From: Bacillota bacterium
GTDB taxonomy: Bacteria; Vulcanimicrobiota; JAJTBE01
Reading direction: 5' to 3'
Length of the DNA: 33,702 nucleotides
Assembly (NCBI GenBank): GCA_021287065.1
Contig: JAJTBE010000185.1
Location: 1-33,702 of the forward strand
Shown piece after piece: positions 26,324 through 33,702 of the stretch. The notes under the pieces are model-generated. The model saw only the letters and a list, made by a program, of their open reading frames with translations. It ran no database searches and was not told the origin of the DNA. A program made the translations under genes and the position numbers. How positions within the stretch are numbered: position 1 is the stretch's first letter; each line of letters starts with the position of its first letter.

Positions 26324-28000
26324 ATGGGATCTGTTATGGATGATTCAACAAGAAAAGAAATCCGGAATTTTTTAAGCACCTTACCGCATCCGGTTAATCT
26401 GAAATTTTTCACACAGGAAAGGGAATGCCCCCTTTGCGCGCATCAGAAAAAACTTCTGGATGAGTTGATTCCCCTTTCGCCAAAGCTCAGACTTGAAGTG
26501 TTTGATTTGGTTAAGCACCGCGATAAAGCTTCAGAATACGGAATCAATAAAATACCGGCTCTTGTTATCGAAGGGGATGAGGACTACGGCATAAGACTTT
26601 TCGGTCTGACCACAGGTTATGAGTTTCAAAGCCTTCTTGAAGCAATTACTATGGTTTCCCAAAGAGATTCAGGCTTGCCCCAGGAGCTGAGGCAGCTTGT
26701 AAGAAGCATCACAGATCCGGTTCACCTTCAGGTTATGGTTACGGCAACCTGCCCATATTGCCCCAAAGCTGTTCATACTGCACATCAGTTTGCCATGGAA
26801 AACCCAAATATCAGAGGCGATATGATCGAATTGTCCGGTTTTCCCACAGTTTCACAAAAATATCAGGTTCAGGGAGTGCCAAAAACAATTATTAACGAGG
26901 ATTTTTCCGTGGAAGGCGCTGTCCCGCCGGAAATGCTCTTCATAGAAATACTCAAATCCGTTAATCCCGAAGAATACCAGAGGCTTGAGGAATCAATCAG
27001 AGATTCTGACCCAAACAGAAAAGTAAAAAAAGCTGATCCTGAACATATTTACGAAACCATAATCGTAGGCGGCGGTCCCGCAGCATTATCGGCAGCAGTT
27101 TATGCCGCAAGAAAAAATCTGGATGTCCTGCTTGTTTCAAAATCCATCGGCGGACAGATTTATTACACCGCAAGCATCGAAAACTACCTCGGTTTTCCCT
27201 CTATCGACGGAAGGGAAATGATCGAAAGATTCAGAGCGCATGCGGAAATGTATCCTATTTCGATGTATCTTGGAGAATTAGTTACTGAAATAAAACATGA
27301 GGACAGCCTGTATCTTGCTCAAATGGAAAAAGGAACCCAATTCAGGGGAAAATCGGTAATTTACACAGCAGGCAAGGAATACAAACGCCTTGGTGTTCCC
27401 GGGGAAAACCACCTTATCGGCAAGGGAATCGCCTTCTGTGCCACATGCGACGCACCTCTTTACAAAGATAAAACAGTAGCGGTGGTAGGCGGCGGAAATT
27501 CAGCTTTGACAGCGGTCAGAGACCTTCTTTCATACGCAAGACAGGTGTTTTTAATCCACCGCAGGGAAGAATTCACAGGGGATCCTGTTTTGCTGGAGCA
27601 GCTCAGGAATTCGAAAAAAGTAAAAATTTACCCCGGCTGGGTTGTTGTTGAATTCACAGGTACATCAAAACTAAACGGATTGAGAATGGTTAAGGCGGAT
27701 AATTCCGATATGATGGATCTTAAAACGGACGGGGTTTTTCTGGAAATAGGATTAACTCCAAACACACTCCCTGTAAAGGGCTTGCTGGAGTTGAATGATT
27801 ATGGCGAGATACCCGTAAACTGCGACAATTCCACATCGTTGCCGGGCTTTTTTGCTGCCGGTGATGTAACCGATGTGCCTGAAAAGCAGATAGTAGTCGC
27901 AGCAGGGGAAGGTGGAAAAGCCGCCATTTCCGTCAACCGTTATCTGCAGGAGAAAGGCCTGACCAATAGCACGGCGGCTTTGAAAGAATCCTGGCAATAA
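26324..28000 (+). CDS. Thioredoxin reductase fused to tandem glutaredoxin-like (PDO-type) domains
   Basis: Start chosen at ATG 26324, 7 nt after GGAGGG; a longer in-frame extension from 26252 has no ribosome site. 558 residues. Residues 1-230 hold two thioredoxin folds, each with a CxxC (CPLC at 35-38, CPYC at 143-146) and a cis-Pro (KIPAL, GVPKT), as in protein disulfide oxidoreductases. From ~245 there is a low-molecular-weight thioredoxin reductase: FAD site VGGGPAAL, redox CATC (372-375), NADPH site VVGGGNSA, and AAGDVTD. Electrons would pass from NAD(P)H through FAD to the CATC and on to the fused disulfide domains. AhpF has a similar plan but only one active CxxC there; no ahpC is nearby. 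Convergent with the shell gene, 1 nt apart. Confidence 0.88.
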   Translation: MGSVMDDSTRKEIRNFLSTLPHPVNLKFFTQERECPLCAHQKKLLDELIPLSPKLRLEVFDLVKHRDKASEYGINKIPALVIEGDEDYGIRLFGLTTGYEFQSLLEAITMVSQRDSGLPQELRQLVRSITDPVHLQVMVTATCPYCPKAVHTAHQFAMENPNIRGDMIELSGFPTVSQKYQVQGVPKTIINEDFSVEGAVPPEMLFIEILKSVNPEEYQRLEESIRDSDPNRKVKKADPEHIYETIIVGGGPAALSAAVYAARKNLDVLLVSKSIGGQIYYTASIENYLGFPSIDGREMIERFRAHAEMYPISMYLGELVTEIKHEDSLYLAQMEKGTQFRGKSVIYTAGKEYKRLGVPGENHLIGKGIAFCATCDAPLYKDKTVAVVGGGNSALTAVRDLLSYARQVFLIHRREEFTGDPVLLEQLRNSKKVKIYPGWVVVEFTGTSKLNGLRMVKADNSDMMDLKTDGVFLEIGLTPNTLPVKGLLELNDYGEIPVNCDNSTSLPGFFAAGDVTDVPEKQIVVAAGEGGKAAISVNRYLQEKGLTNSTAALKESWQ

Positions 28001-28001
28001 T

Positions 28002-28328
28002 TTATTCTTCAGGTTTCCACGGTTCCATGGTGCCGGAGCTTTTCTGGGGTTTTCCGGGCGCCGGCACTACTTCCTCCGTATCTTCCCAGGGACGGGGGAT
28101 TACATGCACAGCAACCAGCTGTTCGATTCTTCTTGCAGCAGCAGCTCCTGCTTCCACAGCAGCTTTAACTGCGCCCACATCTCCGCGGCAGTGAACGGAA
28201 ACCATTCCGCTTCCGATTGATTCATAGCCTACGTGATAAACACTGGCAGCTTTAACCATTGCATCGGATGCTTCCACAGCGCCGACAAATCCTATAGTTT
28301 CTATCATTCCAAGAGCTTCTTCAGCCAT
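28002..28328 (-). CDS. Bacterial microcompartment shell protein, BMC-H (PduA/EutM/CcmK-like)
   Basis: Start set at ATG 28328, which has GGAGG 6 nt upstream; the longer open frame to 28385 adds a non-homologous leader. 108 residues, one BMC domain (2-81) with [20 protein letters not shown] (edge lysine K26), pore-loop GSGM (39-42), [10 protein letters not shown] and HVIPRP. Such proteins form hexamers that tile the shell facets, with a central pore. A 27-residue tail rich in Pro and Glu follows (to KPEE). No other shell gene, no BMC-P vertex gene and no signature enzyme is in the window, so this is a satellite or orphan shell gene. It may contribute to a compartment encoded elsewhere. Confidence 0.93.
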   Translation of the reverse strand: MAEEALGMIETIGFVGAVEASDAMVKAASVYHVGYESIGSGMVSVHCRGDVGAVKAAVEAGAAAARRIEQLVAVHVIPRPWEDTEEVVPAPGKPQKSSGTMEPWKPEE

Positions 28329-28728
28329 TTGCGACCTCCGGTTGGATTCTGTGATCAATACAATCAGGATTGCCGAAAAAGGCACTCCTATAATCAGCGT
28401 TTTTATTCTATGAAAATCCCAATTGCCCTTCTATGAATGAAATTTGTATGTTAATAATTCTTCCGGCAGATCAAAGATAGTTCTTTTGACCCATAGAGAA
28501 TTAGGGAATAAGTGGCATAATTCTACTGTGAGTAAGAACTACTCACATGTTTTATTCTTAATCATTTATTTTTGTCCGGAAAGAGGAATCTTTCCCCCTT
28601 CACCAAAACCCTGGTATAAGAGGGAAGCTTTTATCATAACGCACTTTATATTAAGTCTGGTATTAATAAAGCAGGTTTCCCTCATTTTTTTTGTACTTTT
28701 TCAGGCGGGAAACAACCATATTCAATGT
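28329..28728. other. Intergenic region with an 8-bp-arm inverted repeat
   Basis: No convincing gene is seen here. The plus-strand open frame at 28444-28731 has no ribosome site and no coding character. The clearest element is TGTGAGTA-AGAAC-TACTCACA (28527-28547), a perfect inverted repeat about 200 nt upstream of the shell gene start, a possible protein-binding site. Confidence 0.4.
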
Positions 28729-28779
28729 TAAAATGAGATTTGAGCTGTGAAAATCATAGTTTTACACAATCTCATTTTA
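28729..28779 (-). repeat. Long-loop inverted repeat covering the stop codon of the CARF-HEPN gene
   Basis: Perfect 12-bp arms TAAAATGAGATT (28729-28740) and AATCTCATTTTA (28768-28779) around 27 nt. The inner part (GTGAAAA...TTTTACAC) can extend the stem. The right arm contains the gene's last codons and TGA. Confidence 0.6.
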
Positions 28780-30094
28780 CCCACAAATCTTTCAGGTAGA
28801 TTGGGAATTGTTCCGGTTTTTTACCTGAGCCTGTTATCATTTCGATATTTCTTTCAATAAATCTGCATACTGAATTTTCTATTTTTTTGTAATCAGCTTC
28901 GCTCAGGGGGTTGAATCCGTGTGCGAACAGAGAATCGTTTCGTAGTTTCAGCGAATCCATTAGTTTATTATTATGTTCGGCGTAATCTTTGCCTACGGGA
29001 TCTCCCAATTCGTAAAGGAGTTCATAACTCTGGCGAAGGGCGATCTGGACTATTCCCCTGTCGTTTTTCTTCTTCTCAAGTTTTTCCCTTAATGTGTCTG
29101 TTATGCTGGGATTATTCAAATCCACATTTCCTGTGATTATGTTATAGTTTAGTTTTAATCTGAGCTGGGCGAGAAGTTCCATGGCACGGTAAACTCTGCC
29201 CACAGCGTCGTCATATCTGCCCTGAAAAGCCCGTCTTTTGGCGTTGAGGAGGAGATCTTCGATCACTTCGTATTTATGCCCCGGCATACCGCCTTCTTTG
29301 CCATATTCTTCATCAATGATAAACCGGCTGTTTATTACTTTTTTAAGAAAGAGGAATGACTCCCTGACTGCTTTTGTGCCTGCAAGAGGTTTCAGGTGCT
29401 CGAGGGCTTTTCTGTGGTCGAACCTGTCCCAGGCTTCAAACCCCATACAGAAATTAAGATACATATCCAGTTCATCCACAGAATCTCCGGGGAGATCGCA
29501 TTCGAAGAGGATGTTTTCCATAAGCCTGACTGCTGCGCTGAAATAGTATTGCTTAATCATAACCGGAAGCATCTGGGTGGCTCTTCTTTTGTGATGGAGC
29601 GAATCAACCCCTACCCTTCTCGGAACCTGTCCCACTGTAATCTTTGAGAGATTATCCCTGAGGGCTGTTGTAACGAAAAGCCCGCTGAAATTGAAGTCAA
29701 CAGCTACAGTGGCAAGGGCTGCGGACATGGTTTTTGTGCCTCCGGTATAATCCGCAATGAGTTCGGCATTTTCATCTTCGAGAATTCTGTTAAAAACAAA
29801 TTCCTCAAGCACATTGTAACAATCCCGCAGGTTGTCGGGGTTGCTGACTATAAGGAGGTCATTTTCCTTGTCAAATTTATCCTCCCAGCCTGTCTGAACA
29901 AGAATATTCGGAAGTTTCTCAATATCATCGCCTCTGCCTGTTACACAGGGTTTTCCCTCACCCATAACCTGAGTTACCGACGAATTTTTTCCGCCCGAAC
30001 AGAAAAACACGATTCGTTCCGGTTTGATTTTTTCAATGGCGGTAACCACAGGACTACAGGATCCACCCACTGAGACGATAAGTATTTTTGACAT
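28772..30094 (-). CDS. CARF-HEPN protein of the Cas02710/TIGR02710 type (Csm6-like ribonuclease candidate)
   Basis: 440 residues; ATG 30094 follows AAGGAGGAACA, a strong ribosome site. The N-terminal Rossmann-like CARF domain (1-170) has the opening strand ILIVSVGGSCSPV and the hallmark ligand loop DYTGGTKTM (115-123). A helical middle follows. The C-terminal ~150 residues are helical and contain RNDSLFAH (R385, H392), an R-x6-H motif as in HEPN ribonucleases. In type III CRISPR systems such proteins are switched on by cyclic oligoadenylate made by Cas10 and degrade RNA. No CRISPR array, cas10 or other cas gene is visible here, so it may respond to a ligand made elsewhere in the genome or serve a CRISPR-independent defence. 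Exact subfamily is inferred from motifs. Confidence 0.8.
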   Translation of the reverse strand: MSKILIVSVGGSCSPVVTAIEKIKPERIVFFCSGGKNSSVTQVMGEGKPCVTGRGDDIEKLPNILVQTGWEDKFDKENDLLIVSNPDNLRDCYNVLEEFVFNRILEDENAELIADYTGGTKTMSAALATVAVDFNFSGLFVTTALRDNLSKITVGQVPRRVGVDSLHHKRRATQMLPVMIKQYYFSAAVRLMENILFECDLPGDSVDELDMYLNFCMGFEAWDRFDHRKALEHLKPLAGTKAVRESFLFLKKVINSRFIIDEEYGKEGGMPGHKYEVIEDLLLNAKRRAFQGRYDDAVGRVYRAMELLAQLRLKLNYNIITGNVDLNNPSITDTLREKLEKKKNDRGIVQIALRQSYELLYELGDPVGKDYAEHNNKLMDSLKLRNDSLFAHGFNPLSEADYKKIENSVCRFIERNIEMITGSGKKPEQFPIYLKDLWVK

Positions 30095-30210
30095 TGTTCC
30101 TCCTTGTTTAGTAAGGCATCAGAAGCGCAGATTCTTCAAAACAAAAAGTTACCCTGCATGATTGGAATAAATCATATTTCAGGATGATTAGAAAAGAAGA
30201 TTTTCAACCA

Positions 30211-30238
30211 TTTGCAGGATGAAATCTATATTTATTTA
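30211..30238 (+). promoter_or_regulatory. Weak candidate promoter of the potD-potB pair
   Basis: TTTGCA (30211-30216) and TATTTA (30233-30238), spacer 16, stand about 30 nt before the ATG of potD. This is the best sigma-70-like match in the 172-nt divergent gap, but weak. Confidence 0.3.
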
Positions 30239-30266
30239 ATAATCTGAAAAGTTTTTTTTATACAGG

Positions 30267-31352
30267 ATGGATAGAACTATAAACCGAAGGAATTTTTTGA
30301 AAGCGCTTATTGGATCCGGGGCAGTGGTTAGTCTTGCTGCTCTTGGTTCAGGTTGTTCAGGAAGCACTGCCGGTAAAAATATTCTCAATTTTTACAACTA
30401 TTCCGATTATATAGGAAAAGAAACTATCCCCCGGTTTGAAAAAGACTACAATTTCAGGGTAAACTGCGATTATTATTCGAAACAGGATATTCTTTACGCA
30501 AAAATCAAAATCGGTGTTACAGGGTATGATCTGATTGTTGCCACAGATTTGATACTAAGGAGGTTCATCAGACAGAATCTTCTTATTCCCGTAGAAAAGG
30601 AAAAGATACCCAATGTGGCCAATCTGATGAGCCGGTTCAGCAGTCCCCCTTATGATCCGGGGCTTAAATATTCAATCCCCTATCTCTGGGGAAGCACCGT
30701 TATTGCATTCAACAAAAAGTATGTTACGGAGCCTGTCAGTTCTTGGAAAGACCTATGGAACCCCAAATACAAAGGGAAAATTTCCATGCTGGATGAAAAA
30801 AGGGAAGCTATCGGCGCCACACTTATTATGCTGGGATACAATCCCAACAGCACAGACAAAAAGGAACTCAGGGAAGCTCAGATGAAGCTTCTGGAGCAGA
30901 GGCCCCTGCTGAAAAAATATACGGCGGACACATATATTGACGAGCTTGCTTCAAACGAACTCTGGCTTGCGCAGGGCTGGAGCGGTGATGTAATTCAGGC
31001 GATGCGGGAAAATCCCGATATTGATTACATTATCCCTGAAGAAGGCTCCATCATCTGGGTTGACTGTATGGCAATACCTACAGGCTCCCCACACCCCGAC
31101 AGCGCCAGGCTTTTTATGGATTATATTCTGAAGCCTGAGGTCGGAGCGGAGCTGGCAACTCATGTGGGCTACGCAACACCCAACAAGGCAGCTTTTGACT
31201 ATATCGGCAAAACGAAGCCTGAGATTGTTAATGATAAAAGGATATATCCTCCTGAAAAGACTCTGGACAGGCTTTATTTCAACACCGATATTGGTGATGA
31301 AGAGAAATACTGGAACAAAATCTGGGAAGATATAAAACTGGGTAAATCATGA
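30267..31352 (+). CDS. potD: Spermidine/putrescine-type substrate-binding lipoprotein, Tat-exported
   Basis: 361 residues, the usual PotD length. The N-terminus has a twin-arginine motif (NRRNFLK), a hydrophobic stretch and a lipobox ending GSGC (C30), so it is probably a Tat-exported lipoprotein. The mature part follows the PotD/PotF pattern: LNFYNYSDYIGKETIPRFEKDYN, GYDLIVATDLILRRFI, IPYLWGSTVIAFNKK, SWKDLWNPKYKGKISMLD and the end DRLYFNTDIGDEEKYWNKIWEDIK. It would capture a polyamine (or another small cationic compound) and hand it to the PotB channel. It overlaps the permease gene by 4 nt (ATGA), so the pair is coupled. The only Shine-Dalgarno-like AGG is very close to the ATG. Confidence 0.88.
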   Translation: MDRTINRRNFLKALIGSGAVVSLAALGSGCSGSTAGKNILNFYNYSDYIGKETIPRFEKDYNFRVNCDYYSKQDILYAKIKIGVTGYDLIVATDLILRRFIRQNLLIPVEKEKIPNVANLMSRFSSPPYDPGLKYSIPYLWGSTVIAFNKKYVTEPVSSWKDLWNPKYKGKISMLDEKREAIGATLIMLGYNPNSTDKKELREAQMKLLEQRPLLKKYTADTYIDELASNELWLAQGWSGDVIQAMRENPDIDYIIPEEGSIIWVDCMAIPTGSPHPDSARLFMDYILKPEVGAELATHVGYATPNKAAFDYIGKTKPEIVNDKRIYPPEKTLDRLYFNTDIGDEEKYWNKIWEDIKLGKS

Positions 31353-32224
31353 CCATCATAAACAAGATAGTAAAAAAAGTATCAGACAACCAATCGCTTC
31401 AGGCAGCCCTGATGCTGCTGCCGCTGGCGGTTATTCTTGTAGTTTTTCTGATTACGCCGATGTTTTCGGTTTTTGAGAAGAGCGTTCATCCCCTTGGAGC
31501 CGATTTCAGTATAGAAAAGACATTTACCTGGGCTAATTATCAGAAAGTCTTTTCTTCCAAATATCTTCCCGTTTTTCTGAGAACCATCACTTTTGCACTT
31601 CTGACAACAATATTCTGTTTTGCCCTCGGTTATCCCCTTGCCTATTATGTGGCAATGTATGGCGGAAAGCGGAAAAATATCTATCTGCTGCTTATTATGC
31701 TGCCCTTCTGGACATCATACCTTATCAGAGCCTATGCATGGATTGTCATCCTGCGGTCCGAAGGCATCGTTAATTCGCTTCTGATGAATATGCATCTGAT
31801 ACACGAACCGATTAGATTTCTGAATACACCTTTTGCAGTTGTTCTTGGGCTTACTTACGGATTTTTGCCATTTATGACCCTACCGTTGTATGTGGCGCTT
31901 GAAAAGCTTGACAAAAGACTGATCGAAGCTTCACTGGATCTTGGAGCTTCTCCGGTAAATGCATTTTTTAAGATTGTTTTCCCACTGAGTCTGCCCGGTG
32001 TTATCGCAGGGTCCCTTCTCACATTTATTCCGGCGGTGGGAGATTTTGTAGCTGCGGATATTCTCGGTGGTCCGGACACAATGATGATGGGCAATCTCAT
32101 TCAATCCCAATATCTTGAATACTTCGACTGGCCCTTCGGCTCAGCTTTATCTTTCATCCTTATGTCCCTTATGCTGATCGCAATTTTTACATACACCCGT
32201 GCTGTTGGTGTGGAGAAGATTTAG
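31349..32224 (+). CDS. potB: Spermidine/putrescine-type ABC transporter permease
   Basis: 291 residues with six membrane helices. The cytoplasmic EAA loop that docks on the ATPase is clear (EASLDLGASPVNAFFKIVFPLSLPG), and PAVGDFVAADILGGPDTMMMGNLI matches PotB/PotH rather than PotC. It forms the channel half partnered by PotD. A working importer needs a second permease (PotC) and an ATPase (PotA), usually in the same operon; neither is here. Either they are encoded elsewhere, or PotB works as a homodimer with a shared ATPase. After its stop, 57 nt of AT-rich sequence lead to the LRR gene. Confidence 0.88.
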   Translation: MTIINKIVKKVSDNQSLQAALMLLPLAVILVVFLITPMFSVFEKSVHPLGADFSIEKTFTWANYQKVFSSKYLPVFLRTITFALLTTIFCFALGYPLAYYVAMYGGKRKNIYLLLIMLPFWTSYLIRAYAWIVILRSEGIVNSLLMNMHLIHEPIRFLNTPFAVVLGLTYGFLPFMTLPLYVALEKLDKRLIEASLDLGASPVNAFFKIVFPLSLPGVIAGSLLTFIPAVGDFVAADILGGPDTMMMGNLIQSQYLEYFDWPFGSALSFILMSLMLIAIFTYTRAVGVEKI

Positions 32225-32281
32225 TTAAAATTGATTATAAATTAATATAGTAAAAAACAACATGAAATCAGGTTTTTCAAA

Positions 32282-33451
32282 ATGGACAGAATCAGGCAGA
32301 TTATTGAAAATAATATCGATGCTGAAGAACTTGTTTTAAATGAGCTTCTGCCATATCCAATTGAACATCCGCCTCTGGAAGTTTTAATGTCCGGAGACAG
32401 AGATGCTGTAAACGCATTAATGGCAAAAATATTAGCCCGCAAAGAACCGGAAATAATAGATCTGCCTTCAGAAACAGGCAACCTGAAAAACATAAAAAAT
32501 CTTGATATAAGCGGAATTTATATAAAATCCATCCCCCCTGAAGCAGGAAAGCTGAAGAGTCTTGAATCCCTGAATATTTCATACAACAGACTTACTTCCA
32601 TCCAGCCGGAAGTTTTTAATCTGGAAAATCTGAAAGAACTTATTATCAGGGGTAATTCTTTTTTCAGAATACCTGATGAAATAGCAAAACTGAAGAATCT
32701 GCAAAAACTGACGATCCACAATACGGGATTAATCATGTTTCCAAAAGGCATCTGCGAGCTTGAGAAGCTGGAAGAACTTGACTTATCTTACAACAGTCTG
32801 ACTTCAATCCCCCCTGAAATCAGTAAATTGAAGAAGCTGAAGAAACTTGATATTGAAGGAAACCGGATTCATTTTTTCCCTGATGAAATCGGCGAACTGG
32901 AATCCCTTGAGAACCTTAATGCCGACAAAAACGGAATCGAGCATATTCCTGCAGCGCTTAAAAACCTGAACAAGCTTGAAGTTCTGTCTCTGGACGGCAA
33001 TTACATAAAAAACCTTCCTCCGGAAATAGGAGAAATGAGCTTTGGCGCCATTTTTCTTTCTGACAACTGCCTGTCGGAAATGCCTGAAGCTTTGTTGGGA
33101 ATTACATCCATGAGAGAAATTGATTTATCATTCAATAAAATAGAAAAAATACCCCATGAAATCGCAAAAATGCCAGAACTGACCCATTTTAACACAAATA
33201 ACAACCGGATAAGGGAAATTCCGCAGGAATTGAGCAAAAGCCAAAGTCTGGAAAGTCTGGATTTTGAATTTAACATGATCGAATCAGTGCCTGAGAAGCT
33301 TGCAAAGGTAAAAACCCTCAGATTTTTGCTGCTCAGAGGGAATAAGATCCCGGAAATTCCTGATAAAGTAAAAACCGGAAGCAATATTTGCATGTTAAGC
33401 TTTAGCCCATCTTTACCACCAAAAACTCAAAAACCCAGTAGTCATGCCTGA
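32282..33451 (+). CDS. Intracellular leucine-rich repeat protein
   Basis: 389 residues, no signal peptide or membrane segment. After an N-terminal helical region (1-55), about 13-14 tandem repeats of 23 residues run from ~60 to ~380, with consensus LKxLExLDISYNxLTSIPPEIxx. This is the short LRR class seen in Ras-group and bacterial scaffold proteins. It forms a curved binding surface; the partner is unknown. There is no attached kinase or Roc GTPase domain. A weak AGG precedes the ATG. It may be read from the potD-potB transcript or from its own AT-rich promoter region. It converges with the transposase fragment at the right edge. Confidence 0.88.
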   Translation: MDRIRQIIENNIDAEELVLNELLPYPIEHPPLEVLMSGDRDAVNALMAKILARKEPEIIDLPSETGNLKNIKNLDISGIYIKSIPPEAGKLKSLESLNISYNRLTSIQPEVFNLENLKELIIRGNSFFRIPDEIAKLKNLQKLTIHNTGLIMFPKGICELEKLEELDLSYNSLTSIPPEISKLKKLKKLDIEGNRIHFFPDEIGELESLENLNADKNGIEHIPAALKNLNKLEVLSLDGNYIKNLPPEIGEMSFGAIFLSDNCLSEMPEALLGITSMREIDLSFNKIEKIPHEIAKMPELTHFNTNNNRIREIPQELSKSQSLESLDFEFNMIESVPEKLAKVKTLRFLLLRGNKIPEIPDKVKTGSNICMLSFSPSLPPKTQKPSSHA

Positions 33452-33480
33452 TTGAGCGATTTTGTATGGAGCTATGGGCA

Positions 33481-33702
33481 CTACAGTTCTGTTTTTTTCA
33501 TTCTCAGGGGTTTGGGGGGCAGGGATAGGGCTCGGTGGATTTGTTTGTGGAAATCTTCGGAGGTGGTGGTTTGTCTTATGTGGAGACGTTTGCCCGATTG
33601 GGTGGTTATGCCGGTGGTTATGCGGCATTGGCTTGACATCAGGGTGCGGATGGTTTGCCAGGAATAGTTTACTCCGTTCCCGCGGAGTTTTGTCTGAAGG
33701 AA
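33481..33702 (-). CDS. C-terminal end of a transposase (IS1634/IS4-like), cut by the right window edge
   Basis: The minus strand is open from the right edge to a TAG at 33481-33483, giving 73 residues without a start in the window. The segments NGVNYSWQTIRTLMSS, RITTGITTQSGKRLHIR and HKQIHRALSLP look like the C-terminus of IS1634/IS4-type DDE transposases, in which a W.TIR...R.TT...G...HIR pattern is usual. The catalytic triad lies outside the window, so whether the element is intact is unknown. A hairpin ACTCCG-TTCCCG-CGGAGT lies inside the coding part. No terminal inverted repeat was identified between its stop and the LRR gene. Confidence 0.6.
   Translation of the reverse strand, partial: FLQTKLRGNGVNYSWQTIRTLMSSQCRITTGITTQSGKRLHIRQTTTSEDFHKQIHRALSLPPKPLRMKKTEL

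Noticed and set aside
28444..28731. 95-codon plus-strand open frame
   Set aside because: No Shine-Dalgarno, irregular composition, and it covers an operator-like inverted repeat in an intergenic gap.
33413..33628. 71-codon minus-strand open frame rich in His and Pro
   Set aside because: The transposase frame beside it (33481-33702) gives a family-like peptide, so this is its out-of-frame shadow.

Overview
The window is a stretch of bacterial chromosome of moderate GC content with Gram-negative-type features: a Tat-exported lipoprotein, a second lipoprotein and several polytopic glycan-type membrane enzymes. It carries eukaryote-like Ser/Thr kinases (one fused to a PQQ-type propeller), a CARF-HEPN protein, a lone microcompartment shell gene and large intergenic repeats. 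Together these suggest an uncultivated, kinase-rich candidate lineage (Riflebacteria/Wallbacteria-like), but nothing here fixes the taxon. No rRNA, tRNA or CRISPR array was seen.

Layout. 1-778: the start of a gene leaving the left edge (minus) behind an extended -10 promoter, a 3' gene fragment without a start, and members of two dispersed repeat families. 779-10509 (all minus): seven tightly packed genes that read as one transcription unit. In order of transcription they are a zinc-ribbon/kinase/8-bladed propeller protein, a 76-aa protein, a second divergent kinase, a 149-aa acidic protein, a YfhO-type membrane protein, a sulfatase-fold membrane transferase and a GT87-type glycosyltransferase. 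The likely theme is kinase signalling linked to envelope glycan assembly. 10766-11956 (plus): a DUF4105-like protein with a glycine-zipper tail, behind its own promoter and a perfect 16-bp palindrome. A bidirectional terminator follows. 12140-16838 (minus): a small membrane protein, gyrB and gyrA in one operon with a good sigma-70 promoter. 16905-18335: a phosphohexomutase. 18570-22085: a very large CPBP-family intramembrane protease with duplicated extracytoplasmic modules.

22086-23971 is a gene-free 1.9-kb repeat island. It contains REP-like hairpins, a tandem array of a ~195-bp unit, and about 19 copies of a degenerate 15-bp unit running into the 3' end of the next gene. 23972-26062 (minus): a DUF4436 membrane protein and a DUF3089 alpha/beta-hydrolase lipoprotein. 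26324-28000 (plus): a thioredoxin reductase fused to two glutaredoxin-like domains that both keep CxxC. It converges with a lone BMC shell gene (28002-28328, minus). 28772-30094 (minus): a CARF-HEPN protein of the Cas02710/TIGR02710 type with no CRISPR array or cas genes around it. 30267-32224 (plus): a potD-potB polyamine-type transporter pair lacking potA and potC, followed by an intracellular leucine-rich-repeat protein (32282-33451). The right edge holds the C-terminal 73 codons of a transposase on the minus strand.

The most interesting items are the orphan CARF-HEPN effector, the kinase/envelope operon with its degenerate second kinase, the redox fusion beside a lone shell protein, and the two tandem-repeat arrays. 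Start sites were chosen from visible Shine-Dalgarno sequences. Family names come from motif recognition, not database searches.
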